Assembly (NCBI GenBank): GCA_002633005.1
Contig: NMRA01000940.1
Location: 1-64,000 of the forward strand
DNA from: Phoronis australis
Taxonomy: Eukaryota > Phoronida > Phoronidae
Length of the DNA stretch: 64,000 nucleotides
Reading direction: 5' to 3'
Positions 1 to 12,418 of this stretch are shown here, piece after piece (position 1 is the stretch's first letter; every line of letters starts with the position of its first letter). The translations under genes and the position numbers were made by a program. Below the pieces are notes generated by a model. The model did no database searches, was not told the DNA's origin, and saw nothing but the letters and a program-made list of their open reading frames with translations.

Positions 1-157
1 ACAATGCTGCACTGAGCGCATGTCGGCGGTTGCCGTTGTTTACTAATCACTATGTTGCCGTGATCAGGTATTGGTTCAAACTTCTCAAAATGCCTCCTCG
101 CATGACTTTGACCAAAATGGTCGGCACTCCCGAAATTGAGCCACATCTCGGACTTAC

Positions 158-772
158 ACAGCCGATTTCATAAAGGTGGTTTAAAGTTTAACCTGTTTTA
201 AACTGGACTGGTCGAGCAGGGCGTTATCGTCATAAGCGCTACGGGTTTGACTGAAGACAACATTTTCTGATTCTTCTGAGTTCCACCTCCATTGGTCTCC
301 GATTTAATGTTGCCGGGAAGGGGTCTTGCCCCCCCCCTTTGGCCGCGGAAAATAAACACTAAAACGGCACGGAAATAAATTTGGACATTTATGATGTTAC
401 GGCTAATCGTGAGCATGTACTTTAATGTGTGTATACGTGTGTAGGTCACACACATTACATTTTTCCTCATGAGAAAAGCTTTTACACCTTTTTCGCAAAT
501 GTCTACACTGATTCTACTATACAGTGTGTGCCATTGTATACCCACGTGATCAAGATTTCATTGAAGCACTTCAATAGTTTCTTTGTTGGGTTAAACCAGA
601 TCGACACAGCAGGGTGGTATAGATACTTTAAACCTGGTTTTACTAAACTGGCTCCCTGGTCTAACAAAACCAGGTGAAATGCAAATTGGGTCTAAAATTA
701 GACCAGGTGTAGGAAGACCAGGTTTAAGTCTTCAACCTGTTTTTTTTAAACCACCTTTATGAAATCGGCTGT
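158..772. mobile_element. Non-autonomous inverted-repeat element (MITE-like), 615 bp
   Basis: The two ends are inverted copies of one another for about 28 bases (158-185 and 745-772), beginning ACAGCCGATTTCATAAAGG. The similarity continues less exactly inward, with the short words AAACCAGG and GACCAGG repeated in both orientations between 590 and 735. No transposase frame is present inside. No clear target-site duplication flanks the ends, so the superfamily is not assigned. The open frames inside look like chance frames. Confidence 0.6.
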
Positions 773-939
773 TAATGTTTTACTCCACGGTAGAGCTAAC
801 TGCTGTCGGCTTGTGCACACAAAAACTGTGAGTTAACCGGCACTCACCTTGCACGTTGCAGCCGTTTAAGTGAAAAACTATATAGTTAACGTCATTGCAT
901 AATCCTCCGCCTTTTGTAACAAAAAAGTCTGTCGTCGAT

Positions 940-1432
940 GACCCGCACACGCACTCACTCTCATACGCAGACGAACATCAAAACAAACGTCACGTTACAA
1001 CAACGTGTGTTCATCCAGAGATTTTTCTCGTGTTGCGGGGTACGATGTAGCGCAGATTTGGACTTAATCACAATTAATTTGGACTCCACATGAGCTTTAA
1101 AAATTTTAAAACATAAGGAAGATTTCAGGTAATTTATTGAGTCGAAACTATATTTTTATTCAAGAATTCAAGTTTTCCTATTGATGATCGCGATTCAGCG
1201 ACCTATCAGTCGGCAAGTTTTCGCCCTAGGATTTGAGCACAATTTTTTGAAAAATGATCGTAATTTAACAACGGAGTTTGATAGCAATGCACCACAATTT
1301 TGTAGAAAGGCTGTCATAGGCTACAAATACGTCACAGAGCATAAATTTGATGAATCCTAGCTTCCGATTTTACCCGGCGTTTCGGAAACCGGATTTCAAC
1401 TGCCTTAGGCTACAAAAAGCGTCCCCTCCCCG
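940..1432 (+). repeat. Dispersed repeat, copy A (copy B near 40.85-41.34 kb)
   Basis: This stretch aligns collinearly with 40843-41345. Shared landmarks include the CGATCGCGA word near 1187 (copy B near 41104), AGTCGGCAAGTTTTCGCCCT near 1206, and GATGAATCCTAGCTTCCGAT near 1348. The copies differ by many substitutions and small indels, so the family is old. Copy B lies inside a larger element with terminal inverted repeats; those termini are not recognisable here, which suggests copy A is a truncated relative. Confidence 0.7.
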
Positions 1433-3510
1433 TGAAATTAATTTTTCTAAGCGCTATTTCCACCAAGGCTAGGTGATGCAACGACATTAAAGTTTATAAC
1501 TATATTCTAGTTCAGTCGTATATGGAAGAGTGGGCACAAGTTATATACAACTCTCAAGTTACTCAGGGCAAAAATCTGGTTAAAGGAAATTGAAAGAAGT
1601 AATTAAAGAATGAATCCCGGGCGCCGCACTCTCTTTGATCCTGCAAAGTCCGCGCTCAGGAGAATGACGAGCTTTGAAAATTCCCCGCGCATATCGAGAA
1701 ATGCGTGACTTCCCTGTAAGCGTATTATTCACGTTATGGCCCCCGCTTTTTACGACCCTGTCGAATGATGTATCATAAGACATGCAGTGACCACCGTCTC
1801 AGTAGTTGACCCCATTCAGTTGTGGTAGCCAAATGATAGACTCAATGGTCACTCGGCGTCCAGTGTCGTAACTGTGACAGGCACCCACACATTCAAGCCT
1901 CAACTAGGCCGTCCGCACCATTCATGAATTATAATAAAACTTGATCAACATTATTAAAACTGAACTCGGCCGACGCCTAGCTCAATATAGTCATGGCGGT
2001 GACATCTACAAGGCAATAGATTGATTTTGTGCCTCAGTACTGTACTGGGAGTGCCGGTGAAGAAGCCTATCTGGTGAATCAGGAACTCTAATCAAAATGC
2101 CGCAGCGATGGTGACAACTTGAGAACACAGCTCAGCCAAATCACGCGTTGAAGCCCGAGAGGCTCTATCGTCCGTGAAGCGTCAATTAAGTTGATATGAA
2201 TCTGTAGTTTTTCGAATTGAACTCTAGATAATTACCTTGTGAGTGGTGATAGCAGCCGGTAAGGAAAAAGAGCACGGGAACGCATAACAATGGATTAGAG
2301 TTTGATATCGGTTGTCCTATCTGGATTGAGTATTTTGTGCATCCCGTGACAGTTTTCGACGGTAAATCTCGGCCTAGGACTATTTATTTTCTAAATTGGG
2401 GTTCTCGTCTATAATGTTAACTTGGGTGGTTCTTTGTAGAATTCCGCAGTCGAGGGTCTCAGTTGCATTCTCAAAGAAGTGTTTGTGTTTAGTTGTTGGG
2501 ATCTGTTTCCTCGTCACATTCTTATCTGGAAGGCGCCCGACCTAGCTACCAACACGAAGGCCAACTATAGTCCAAACCGAGCTTATAAAATCAATATACA
2601 AATGCAACAATCCGATTATGGTTTTCCGCGTTCCACGAGACAACTCAGAATGCCTAGTACATGCTGAGAATCCTTGGTCCTAACTGATAACACTTTTTTC
2701 CGAAACTTTGAATTAATCCTCAGTATTTTCTGCACGTAAAACATTAACCACTGACAATTGGTGATGATAGCTGGGGTTGGCGCAGGCACCACTCGCTGAT
2801 CGAGTAGGACAAAAATTGAGGCGATACATTCAGCACTGTTGTAAATGAGCCGGGGCTATTGTGTATACGGTGAAATGAAAAACATCGCATATTTCACCAA
2901 ATATATACCATCGAGGAATATTCATGAATAATCGCCAAGCACAGTTTCCGTTCTGTCAGCTGAAGTTTAGTTGGTCGGATATGGCCAGGGAAAGGCGGAC
3001 AATCTGATCGTGCGGACAGAAACGCAATCTAGTTCACGGCCACGCAGCGGAGCCTGTTTTCGAGATAAGCGAAAATCTATCCGGACACCACGTAGATCAC
3101 TGTTTTAAATTGGTCCGAATTGGAAAGTATCGCCAGATTTCGTTACTCAGCATAAAAATATCAGTTGCGAGTGGCCTTTATCACATCCTAACATTTTGAG
3201 ACTTACACATTCGTTGTGAGCTCCTCTGTAACTTTCCAACCAATCAGCAGCACGGTTTTGGCAATGAATCTATAACCTTTATCCTTATGCTTTCATTGGC
3301 TTTCCTGATAAAATTTCGAACTTTTTGTAGTTACCTCAACAGAAATGCCCATTTCAGCAACTTTTAGTTAAAAGTATTGAATATCAACTGGATTTTCATG
3401 TATTACTGTCGAAGAAAGTACTTGTCAAACGAAGCTCGGAAAATCAACTGGTTGCAAGTGTCATACCATTTGTGTATAATTTGACTTTTATACACCCTTT
3501 TACATGTACA
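1433..3510. other. Stretch without recognisable gene or repeat
   Basis: I see no family-like reading frame, RNA gene or clear repeat here. The open frames are short (under 70 residues) with no recognisable motif. Unrecognised old repeats cannot be excluded. Confidence 0.5.
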
Positions 3511-4215
3511 TTAATTTGGTCATTGTTGTTTAATATACTAGATACTGGAATGTATGCATCGGAATGGAGTATTAAAATGCCATTACTTAAACAAAGTAAC
3601 AAAAATTATCCGGGAAACTACAGAGGAATTAAGCCTACTCTTCTGAAAGAGAAGGGAAAGTATTTGCCAGTCTTTAGCCACGATCAACAGGCTGCGAACG
3701 GTCAAATACAGATTTAAATCAAGTTCAGGCGGGTTTCCGCCGGAAAGGTTACTCAGTTCAACTGACAATACGTTTATTTAGAGAGTACTATACATCATTA
3801 GACGGAGAGTCAGATTTTATTGTTTGGTTGTCGATTTTAATCATGCATACATGACTTTAGTTGTTTGCGCGCCCAAAGTGGCAAGGACGGGGCCTTAAAT
3901 GTGAAAGATGGCGCTGCGCTGGAAATTTAAAAGGGCCTCTGACCGGGTTTGGCCGGTGTGACGGTGTTAGATACAAGGGGGCTTCAGCGATAAAGAATGA
4001 AATAATAATAGGCACAATGTTCGGATGTCCTGCAAGATATGTATAGAAAAATGTGAAATTTCCTGTACACGTGAATTATGATGGTTATTTAATTAAGCCC
4101 TTACCTTAGTCCGAGATTTTATCAAAGTATTTTGAATGTTCATCAGATCAGCAATTGCATGTTGACAATTGTCATTTTTGCATTTCATATGTGAATGACC
4201 TCAGTGGCTGAAACA
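3511..4215 (+). pseudogene. Decayed non-LTR retrotransposon (LINE) reverse transcriptase fragment
   Basis: Translated pieces in shifting frames follow the order of a LINE reverse transcriptase. From 3511 there is an upstream palm-side block with LDTGMYASEWS and NYRGIKPT. Then comes QAGFRRKGYS near 3726, and a motif-A-like VVDFNHAY near 3828. A VLQDMY piece lies near 4027, and a YVNDLSG-like piece near 4190. Frameshifts and stop codons separate the blocks and no catalytic YxDD was found, so it is a fossil. The wording of the blocks fits Jockey/CR1/L2-type elements better than retroviral-type enzymes, but the clade is not settled. There is no sign of a functional product. Confidence 0.75.
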
Positions 4216-4360
4216 ACTAAGATTTGGAAAAGTCTGGTGGTTCTCTGTCTAGTAAAATGCAAATATTGGCCTAGTGAATTGAACCATGCCGTTTATTGAT
4301 CGCCGACGGACGATCTAGAGATGTTTGCTACCTATTCACGCTGCTTGCGTCATTGGCAAA

Positions 4361-4543
4361 GTGGGCAAAAAGGTCCACCTTAGTCCGAGAAAAATGAGAC
4401 AAAAGTCCACTAAAGAGGCTGGATTCGGCGTATGCACAATTCATAGCCCTGAATGAACCCCGTATTCGGTTTGTTTTTCTTTAGTAAAAGGTACACATCC
4501 TCAAAAATTCGAGCCTCTCTGTATTATACGCTGGGTGCGCGCC
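4361..4543. mobile_element. Diverged relative of the MITE at 54238-54474
   Basis: The segment shares GGCAAAAAGGTCC, an AGTCCGAGAAAAATGAGACAAA-like block, the ATTCGAGCC word and the right-hand terminus GCTGGGTGCGCGC with the element at 54238-54474. The left terminus, which in the other copy is GCGCGCACCCAGC, is missing or mutated here. It is therefore an old, truncated member of the same family. Confidence 0.55.
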
Positions 4544-4740
4544 GATGTCGTCTGTGTAGTATGCACGGGAAATGCAAGCAAACGATTCAGTTTTGAGGAA
4601 CAAAACTTCATTGCACAATAAGATTGGAAACCAAAAACATCAAGGAAGTTCAAAGACAGCATTTCCAAGCTGATGACCAATAGGTTTGATTTTATTTAAG
4701 AACTTCGTTTTCGATCTACGGTTTGTAAACTTAAACCCAG

Positions 4741-5720
4741 TTATCTTGTTCCTAAGCCAGTAAACAAGTTATTGTCATTTGAATTATGAGAACATTTTAG
4801 GACACATTGTTGAGCTGTCCGAAATTCATCAATTTCCTTGAGACTTATTTCAGCTAGACAAAAATCGTTTATTGTACTTTTATATTTGAGGATCAGATGA
4901 TGGATCGAATTTTCCCAATGTCGGCCTGCAATTAAGCTCATTGAAGTGTGACGGGACGTTAGCAACTTTACGCTTATTGTTATTCTTATTTAGTTGCAAA
5001 TGTTCAGTTATTCTTATGCTAGTGTCTTTGTTGCGTCTCAGTGCGCCTTTGTTTCGTGGTCATGCGGGCGCGACTGCATGTGTCGGGCACTTCACTAGCG
5101 ACAGGCTTAGGAGAAGGGAGTTTCCTTCCTTTGCCTACATGAAATTGATCGTTATCATGTGTAACTGAACTGAACGTATGCCTGATGAAGTGAAATACAC
5201 ATTTTTGATGCTCAGTGGAGACTTGCTCTGTCATTGTCATTTCTTACCAGATTAGCTTCTAATTGTCAAAAAACCATCTTTCAATCAGTCCACTTTCGTA
5301 GTATCTCATACATAAACATGTAAATCAGAAATTAACAACCAAATCCATTAGCAATGCGTTTACTTTGATTTAATGACTTAATTCCTTTTTGATACCCTAT
5401 GACTTTCAACAAAACAAATCTTGTACCGAAGTCAAAAAGCAATGCATATATTGTCATATGAATTGTGAGTAAAGTTTTTTGGGAAGTGTCCAAATTCATC
5501 AATGTTTGTGAGAGTTATTTTAGATAGGCAAAAAGCGTCCAAATGCACTTTACTATCTGGGGATCGGATTATAATAGCTTTTTCCATATTCTTCAGGCTT
5601 CAACTAAATTACCTGAATCGTCATCATTTCTTAAAAGAAGATTAGCTTTTAAATGCCAAAAATCACCTATTAACCTGTCGGTTTTTGTAAATACATAAAA
5701 ATGTAAATCAGAAGCCTACG
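4741..5720. repeat. Diverged tandem duplication, with extra DNA in the first copy
   Basis: 4760-4940 resembles 5440-5620: both hold TATTGTCAT..GAATTGTGAG-like, AAATTCATCAAT, GAG..TTATTT and GGGGATCGGAT-like words in the same order. 5237-5330 resembles 5618-5715, with AGATTAGCTT.TAA and ACAT.AAAA/ACATGTAAATCAGAA. In copy one these two blocks are about 300 bp apart (4941-5236); in copy two they are adjacent. The extra segment is therefore an insertion in copy one or a deletion in copy two. No coding function is apparent. Confidence 0.55.
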
Positions 5721-7620
5721 AATTTGTTGATCAAAACGGAATGTTATAAGCAATTTACGCAGGCATTCTAGTAGATTTTTGACGGGTAACCGGGGGAATT
5801 GGGAGATTGGGTATTCATAGTAAGGTGTATTTTTGCTCTTTCCGAGGTACATATAACGGTTCACGAATTTAACTTGATCTAAAATAAAAACGCTGAAATA
5901 TTTGTTTAATTTGTCAATTATTGCATGTTTTTGGGTACACTTGTTCGACAAATGTCTCCCCAATGGTTGGCTCGGCAGCAGTGTTTTCCATGTGGAAATT
6001 CCTTACAAACAAGTCATAGTAACCATCTTCAAAAGAGATACTATTCTTGTGACAATATGGGAAACAGTAACATTATTTTATAACTAAACATCGGAAATTA
6101 AAACAAACAGCGGTCTTCACGTTCTTTAAATTCCTGACTCCCTTTCGATGGCGGTCAATCCTATTGTTTTTTTTTTCACATTTTTGGTTGTTTGGGTCGA
6201 ATGTCTTCATACTGCTGTGCTGTGCACGCCGTTTTGGGCTTTTTGAGGAATTTCTTTCGAATCACAACTTCCTTCGTGAATACTTGGCATGAGTGTCGGA
6301 TTTACATGATGTAGAGGACAAAGGGACATTTCTCCAAACTGCTCCACCGAGAGAGGGTCCCGTCTGAAATGGGACACCTTAATCATGAAAAGTTAACACG
6401 ATTAAGCTTGGAAAAGAGTGACAGTTCATTCCACCGCCGTGTGGACAGACCGTCGGTGCAGGAACTGACAACAAGAAGTTGTTGCACGATTTCATAAAAA
6501 ACAGGAAAATATCGAATCCGTTGCAACATTGCGTCCTCTCTCCATGAACGTACCCTTAAGAATTTGTCAATAGAAACATAAAAATTATGGCCACTGCCAT
6601 CTGTGGCCTCCTTCAGACGTGGGGCCCCTCTGCGGTGTGAAAATATCTATATTTTCAAAAATCAAGAAATGTGCAGCAATTAATTGATGATATCTGTCAG
6701 GTCATCAACTGAGTGATATACAATTCGAGAAAGAAGCAGTTCATTATCCCCGTTATCCATTGCCAGAGAGGGGCCTCTGGATTGCCGGCGAACAAATTGC
6801 TCCGGGACATAAAGTGATCCATAATTTAAACTTTGAGTTTATTTGAGACGTACCCGGCCGGGCTGAGTACACTGAGATCTGTGTGTGAGACCGAGACCGC
6901 CAGAGGCCGTGATATGCCGTACAAGTGAACTCCTAGCGGCGGGGAACGACGTTAACACTTTTGCTGGTCATAAAATAAACTTCTCCACAAAGAAGTACTG
7001 AGGACCAGTGTACCACCAGCCACCGCGACTTGCAACAAGATGCATTGTGAACGTATTCTGTCAACGGACTGAAATCATGCGCGTGTTACAGTCTTGTTTT
7101 TAACTCGCTGCCGATTGCCCGCTGTAAGTTAAACTTGGGGAATAAGCAGAGTCTGGTGGATGACTGTGGTTACAAATACTGGTAGGCCTACTTCAGGGTA
7201 GGCTACGATACAATCTCGGTGACAGAGTCGACGCGATCGAGTCTGTGATTTGATTAGCTGAAGACAAGTTAGGACGATTAGATGCGACAAAATAATAGTG
7301 ACTTGCCATTGAAGATGAAGCCGTTTCCTGAAAAGCACGCGAGTTAAAAATTACAGTTGTAAGAATTTGTGTTCACGTGTAACGAACACTTCAGTGGCTG
7401 ATAGCAACAATGATTGTACATTGAAATTTCAGTTCAAGCAAGGCTTAACCCTTTGCTTTTAGAAAAAGGAACTTGAACTATGCATCGAAATTATATGTTA
7501 ACATCTTTTATTTTCATGTTTTTTATTATTCTGAACTTTTAGTAACAATAATGCTTTATGTAAGGTGTCTAGTTTTTTTTGGTAAAACAGTCTAGCTAAG
7601 CTCATAAAAATATTTTTCAG
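5721..7620. other. Non-coding region upstream of AKAP17A; possible leader exon
   Basis: No protein-coding gene is seen. The first coding exon of AKAP17A starts with a splice acceptor (TTTTTCAG at 7613-7620), so a non-coding leader exon should lie upstream. A good donor, GCTGTAAGTT with GT at 7124, follows a comparatively CpG-containing stretch (about 6840-7123) and is the best candidate. No TATA box was identified with confidence. The exon assignment is an inference. Confidence 0.35.
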
Positions 7621-7625
7621 AGGCC

Positions 7626-10600
7626 ATGGCATTAGTGCCCCCTAGTGAGTGTACAGATACAACTGAGGCACTTGAGCTGTTCAGTCCTCAAGGCCTGTCT
7701 TTGAAGCCCATCGCCAAAGTCAATGTCAGCGTTCAACTCCCACAGATCAAGTCTCCGGGCAAGACTATCTCAAACTGGGAGGTGATGGAAAAAATCAAAT
7801 ATTTCATTAGACCTGACCAGTTTCTGTTACTCAAGGTATCAAAGAGCACCCTAGAGTTCATTCGCTTCGAGGGAGAAGTTGAAAATAAGTCTCTCATCAA
7901 AAACGTTATTGCCAGAATTGATGGGAAAGTCATCAAGCTAAGCGGTTTTCCGGAGCAGTTAAAAGTGCGAGCAGCTGAGGCCAAGGTGCACTTTCCAACG
8001 AGGCACGACTGGGACTCATATTTTCGAGATGCCAAAAACATGAACGAGATGAAACCCGGTGAACGTCCTGACACAATTGTGTTCAAGGATCTACCGTCTC
8101 GTTGGTTTGCTAATAAGAAGGACAGCGATAAGGATAAACCTAGTGAATACATACTCAAGAAAGTGTTTGAAACATTTGGTGAAATTAGGTGTGTAGACAT
8201 TCCAATGTTGGATCCTTACAGGAAGGAGATGTCATCAAAAGGGACCACTATACAGACATTCAGCTATGGCCAGGATCTCACATTCGATGCATTTGTTCAA
8301 TACAAAGAGTACATTGGCTTTGTGAAAGCAATGAATGCTCTCCGCGGCATGAAACTCATGTATAAAGGTGAAGACGGGAAATCTCTCACGGCCAACATTA
8401 AGGTGATTGCCGTGGATTACGTTGTGTTGTCTTCAAATTTGCTCTGACTTATACTCTGTTGATAGACTCATAATTGCAGTAAAACCCCATTAGCTTAAAG
8501 ATTTGATTCAGATACAGGGATCATTTTAGAAAAACGGGGCCTCAAGTCTTTGGGCTAATTTGGAGCACCTATGGGCCATGTTTGTCTTTTATCCTTTTTC
8601 CCTTTCAACTTTAATGGGCTCGTTGGCTCGAGTTCAGCAATTATAGTGTGTCAATTAAATTATTTTTGTGCCTATGACGCACTCCTAAAATTATCCAAAA
8701 TGAGAAATATTCTAGCGTGTTTTTTTTCCACTGAAGGAATTACTATTTTGTCCTCACAAGGAATTATCTCCCGGCCATTGAGTTTACCTGAAAATGTTTG
8801 CCCGGCATAAGATTTTTAGTTTTAAAAGTTTCTTAGCATTGTTTTATGTCAGAAATGCACTCTAGTATATAATTTTTCCACTGAAATTTTCCTGATAGCA
8901 ATCAGCATCACAAAAGGCAAATCAGTGTGTGTAGCCCATGCCAAAATGTCGAAATTTGTATGACGTTTTGAAAATTCTTACATTGCTTCATACAAAGTTG
9001 ACAGCTATTGGCATGATGTTTTTTTCTAAGATCTGCAATCTGACTACAGAGGTCTCTTTCAGTACTAACTGTCAGATGCATGTAATCGATGCATGAATTT
9101 AAGAACACACTTGCAACTTTTCATAAACTGTCTCATACGCTGTTGTGACAGCTTCCACACCTGGCTCGGTATCTATGGTAACATCTAAAACATAGATGTC
9201 TTGTAGACATGACCACCTTTCACACCAGTTTATCCACTGCTTACTTCCAAGGTTGTTTCCATGTAATACGCTTCTGTGTTCTGACTGGTGTACACCCCAC
9301 AGGTACACTCATCATTATTGTGTGTCCGTTTTGTTTGTTGTGTGGAAGACCTTTTTTGTATAGATGTGGTATTCGTCACCTATTTATATGCAGTGGTCCT
9401 GTGGATTGCACTTATGAACCTATTCCTGGTTATACTAACACAGACACTTACAGTAAAAATTCTCCAGTTTGGGCAGTCTCTAAATTTTGGCATACCGAAA
9501 TTCAAGCCAAATTTTCTTGATTCTAAATATTGAGACATGGGCGAGTTTGGTACTCGTTGTATTTCTTAAATATCAGCCATTGCATTTTGCATCAACAAAT
9601 TCTGAAATTCGACTTCACAGTTCATAATATCGAAGAAAATAACGGGACGCAACGTTTTCATGCACCCACACATTGTTTAACATTGTATTAAACGATTGTT
9701 TGTCGTTGATCATCATTCTTGAATTTGGTACAAGCTCCAACCTCGATTTTTCACTGTCCCAAACTGGGGAATTTTTCCTGTATTGCGTAAAGTCAGGGAC
9801 TAAACCTTTGACACTCTGCTTGAAAACTAGGTGGACTTTGACAAGACAAAACACTTGTCAGACAAAACCATCAGGAAGAGACGGCTAGAACGGGAGAAAC
9901 TGGAAGAGCTAGAGCGAGAGCGGGAAGAGAAAGTGAGACGCGAGCGGGAAGAAGAGGAACGCGTGAAAGAAGAAGAAAGGTTGGTGATAATCGCAAATCT
10001 TGAGCGAACGCTCTGATGAAAAATTGAGCTGGACAAAGTGCATGTATTTATCCATTATTGACGCTGTGTAATATTGATTCCTTAAATCCTCTTGGTAGAT
10101 TCTGAGACTGACTAACGTTCAATGAGCTTACTTGTTTTAATTAAGCTTGTTTTTATTACCCGTGAAGTATTATTTTTAGCGTATTAAACAACATATGCTG
10201 AACTTTGAAGCTTAACATGTTTATGGTAAATTAAGCTTGTGAAATTTTATTGTCTTGGCAGTTTTTGATTTATCATATTTCTTTATTTAAAAGGTCTTGG
10301 AAAAATTTCATTCATTCATTCGTTGTTCATTTGATGAAAAGACATTGTTATTTGTTGTGTAAACGACTTCCTGCGGATTGATTGAACATTTTCTCACATT
10401 CAGGTTAAAAAAAGAAGCGGAAGAAAGGGAGAGATTACGGAAGAAAGAAGAAAAAATACGTCGACAGGAAGAGAGACGAAAAGAGCGAGAGGAGAAACGG
10501 CGAGCAAAAAGAGTGGAAAAGAAACGCAAAGAAGAGGAAAAGAGGGTCCAGTTGAAAATAGCCGTGGAAGAGAGAAAAATTTTACTTGCTCAACGGAAAC

Positions 10601-11970
10601 TGGAGAGTATACGACTGCTGACTGAGTTGTTTCGAAAAGTGCGGGTAGGTCCAACGTTGTGCTTTGTCCGAACGGATTTCTATTTAGTATTGCCTTGGAG
10701 ATGGGGTAAATTGTCTCCAACATGTGTCATCAAGTTGCCCCAGCACAAATACTAAACCTAGTGGCAAACACTTTCCGGGAGAAATTTATTCCAGGGTAAC
10801 TCGTAGCATGGATTACACGAAGGGTGGGGGTTAAAGGTCAACGAAACAGGATATAATAAGTGATTTTTTTAACATTTACGGGTGGACTTGAAGCTGAATA
10901 TGTGTATGGAGTCAAAGTGATACGAGCATTTACGCTATGTGATTAATAGCATGTTAACTGAACTGGGAATCGACTTATTTTCATTGCTAGGAGAAATTTT
11001 GTCAGTCTGACAGATTTTTGCTTAACTCCGGCAAAGTTCCGCTGTTTACTTGTTCTAGTTCATGCTTTTGATACGTTTCAAATATGCCCGATTTCACGTT
11101 ACACGAATACAGTGCCTGGGTCTAGTTGGATACAATATGAGTTATACGAGTTATAAACCATACAGGAGTTTTCTACAAACATTACCATTTTAAATACACC
11201 AAGTGGGTGTGTAGCTTATCTGCAGTTACACACTGGGCATACATTTAGAAAAAATCTGCACTATTCAATCCAAACTTTTTCTTAAGAAATGAACTCCAAA
11301 ATTGTAACTAATAATATATTTTCAACACTACTTATGTTAGTCTTATTAAACATGTCAATTTTCTTTACGGTAATTTAGTGAGGCAACTTTCCATTGGCAC
11401 ACCGCTTAGTTTTCATACACCCGAGCATATGGTGTATTTGACTTTTGGTCCCTTAACTGACATTTTGCAAAAGAACGCCTGGGTTTGTCTGCAGAAATCT
11501 CCAGTAATGTGCAGCCACTGGTTGTTTGTGTTTACTTCATAACATCATGTATTTATACCACTTGTTTGTCTGCAGAGATCTCCAGTAATGTGCAGCCACT
11601 GGTTGTATGTGTTTAATTTCATAACATCATGTATTTATACCACTTGTTTAATCATAACATTGTATGTGGTGTATTGCAGGCCATCAAGGCCAAAGAGGAG
11701 CTAGAGCGTAAGGAGCGAGAGCTGGAGTTGGAACAGCAGCGGAAGGCGGAGGAAGAGAGACTGAGAAAAATAGAGATGGAGAAGAAAAAATTGGACCGGG
11801 AGAAACGGAAGAAGCAGGATCTTGAACGACAAGAACACGAGCTTCGGGAGAAGATCCTGAAGAACATGAAGATGGTGGAGGAGAAGAAGCAGGAGGCTTA
11901 TCGAGAAGAGCTCAGGAAGAAGATCGCTGGCAACACGAGGTTAAAGAGCGCAGTGGTCATGAAGAAATGA
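7626..11970 (+). CDS. AKAP17A: A-kinase anchor protein 17A / splicing factor XE7 homologue
   Basis: Coding exons are 7626-8402, 9831-9979, 10404-10644 and 11680-11970 (485 residues). In vertebrates the product binds the PKA regulatory subunit and sits in nuclear splicing factor compartments, affecting splice-site choice. Residues 1-259 are the conserved globular part, with an RNA-recognition-like region around 155-259 (motifs VFKDLPSRWF, EIRCVDIP, FDAFVQYKEY). Residues 260-485 are an almost unbroken Lys/Arg/Glu-rich coiled coil. The protein is shorter than the human one (about 695 residues) and lacks a long Arg-Ser tail. The ATG in AGGCCATGGC lies 6 bases after a splice acceptor, so the 5' UTR is split. 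Retention of intron 1 would give a 273-residue form ending at 8447. Family identity is firm; the PKA anchoring site was not located. Confidence 0.93.
11484..11645. repeat. 81-bp tandem duplication in AKAP17A intron 3
   Basis: Two adjacent units (11484-11564 and 11565-11645) both begin TTTGTCTGCAGA and end with ATTTATACCACTTG. They differ at only a few positions, so the duplication is fairly recent. The second unit ends about 35 bp before the acceptor of exon 4 (AG at 11678-11679). Each unit holds a CTGCAG that could be misread as a splice acceptor. Confidence 0.85.
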
Positions 11971-12412
11971 CTAGAGAAGGTGATGGCAGAGAGAATGGAG
12001 ATGGAGGGATACAGCTAGGTTCAAAGTGAAGCTCTCAGGAGTAGGTGAACGTTGCTGGTTACGTGATACGGAGTCACGGTCATGAGGCGAGGCTGGCATT
12101 GTTGGTGTACAATATAAATATAAAATGCGTACACTTGCTGCTGAAGGTAACATTTCGGATGTCACGAACGAATGGGAAATTTTTGGGTTTTGGACGTTTC
12201 AACAAGTGTTAGGTCTTAAGATGATGCTTAGATAATTTAGGTCTGTTTCACTAAAATTTCGTAACTAATGACATTTTTAAACACGGTAACGTTTCCTCTA
12301 ACTTAAACAAAATATTTGAAAAATTGTCGTTTTTCTACTTTTCAGATGTCGACTGCATTTCTCAAAATGCCCAAAATTTCATCAGTTGTGTTTGTTGCTG
12401 ACAGCTGTACAA

Positions 12413-12418
12413 AATAAA
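12413..12418 (+). terminator. Candidate poly(A) signal of AKAP17A
   Basis: AATAAA lies about 440 bp after the AKAP17A stop codon and is followed by a T-rich stretch (TTTTTTGTTG near 12447). Further AATAAA copies occur near 12512 and 13300. Only transcript ends would decide which is used. Confidence 0.45.

Noticed and set aside
7733-8200. Antisense frame of 155 codons
   Set aside because: Shadow of AKAP17A exon 1 on the other strand; the sense frame matches a known family throughout.
9831-10016. Separate small basic gene at exon 2 of AKAP17A
   Set aside because: It is the AKAP17A coiled-coil exon in frame; the apparent stop lies in the following intron.
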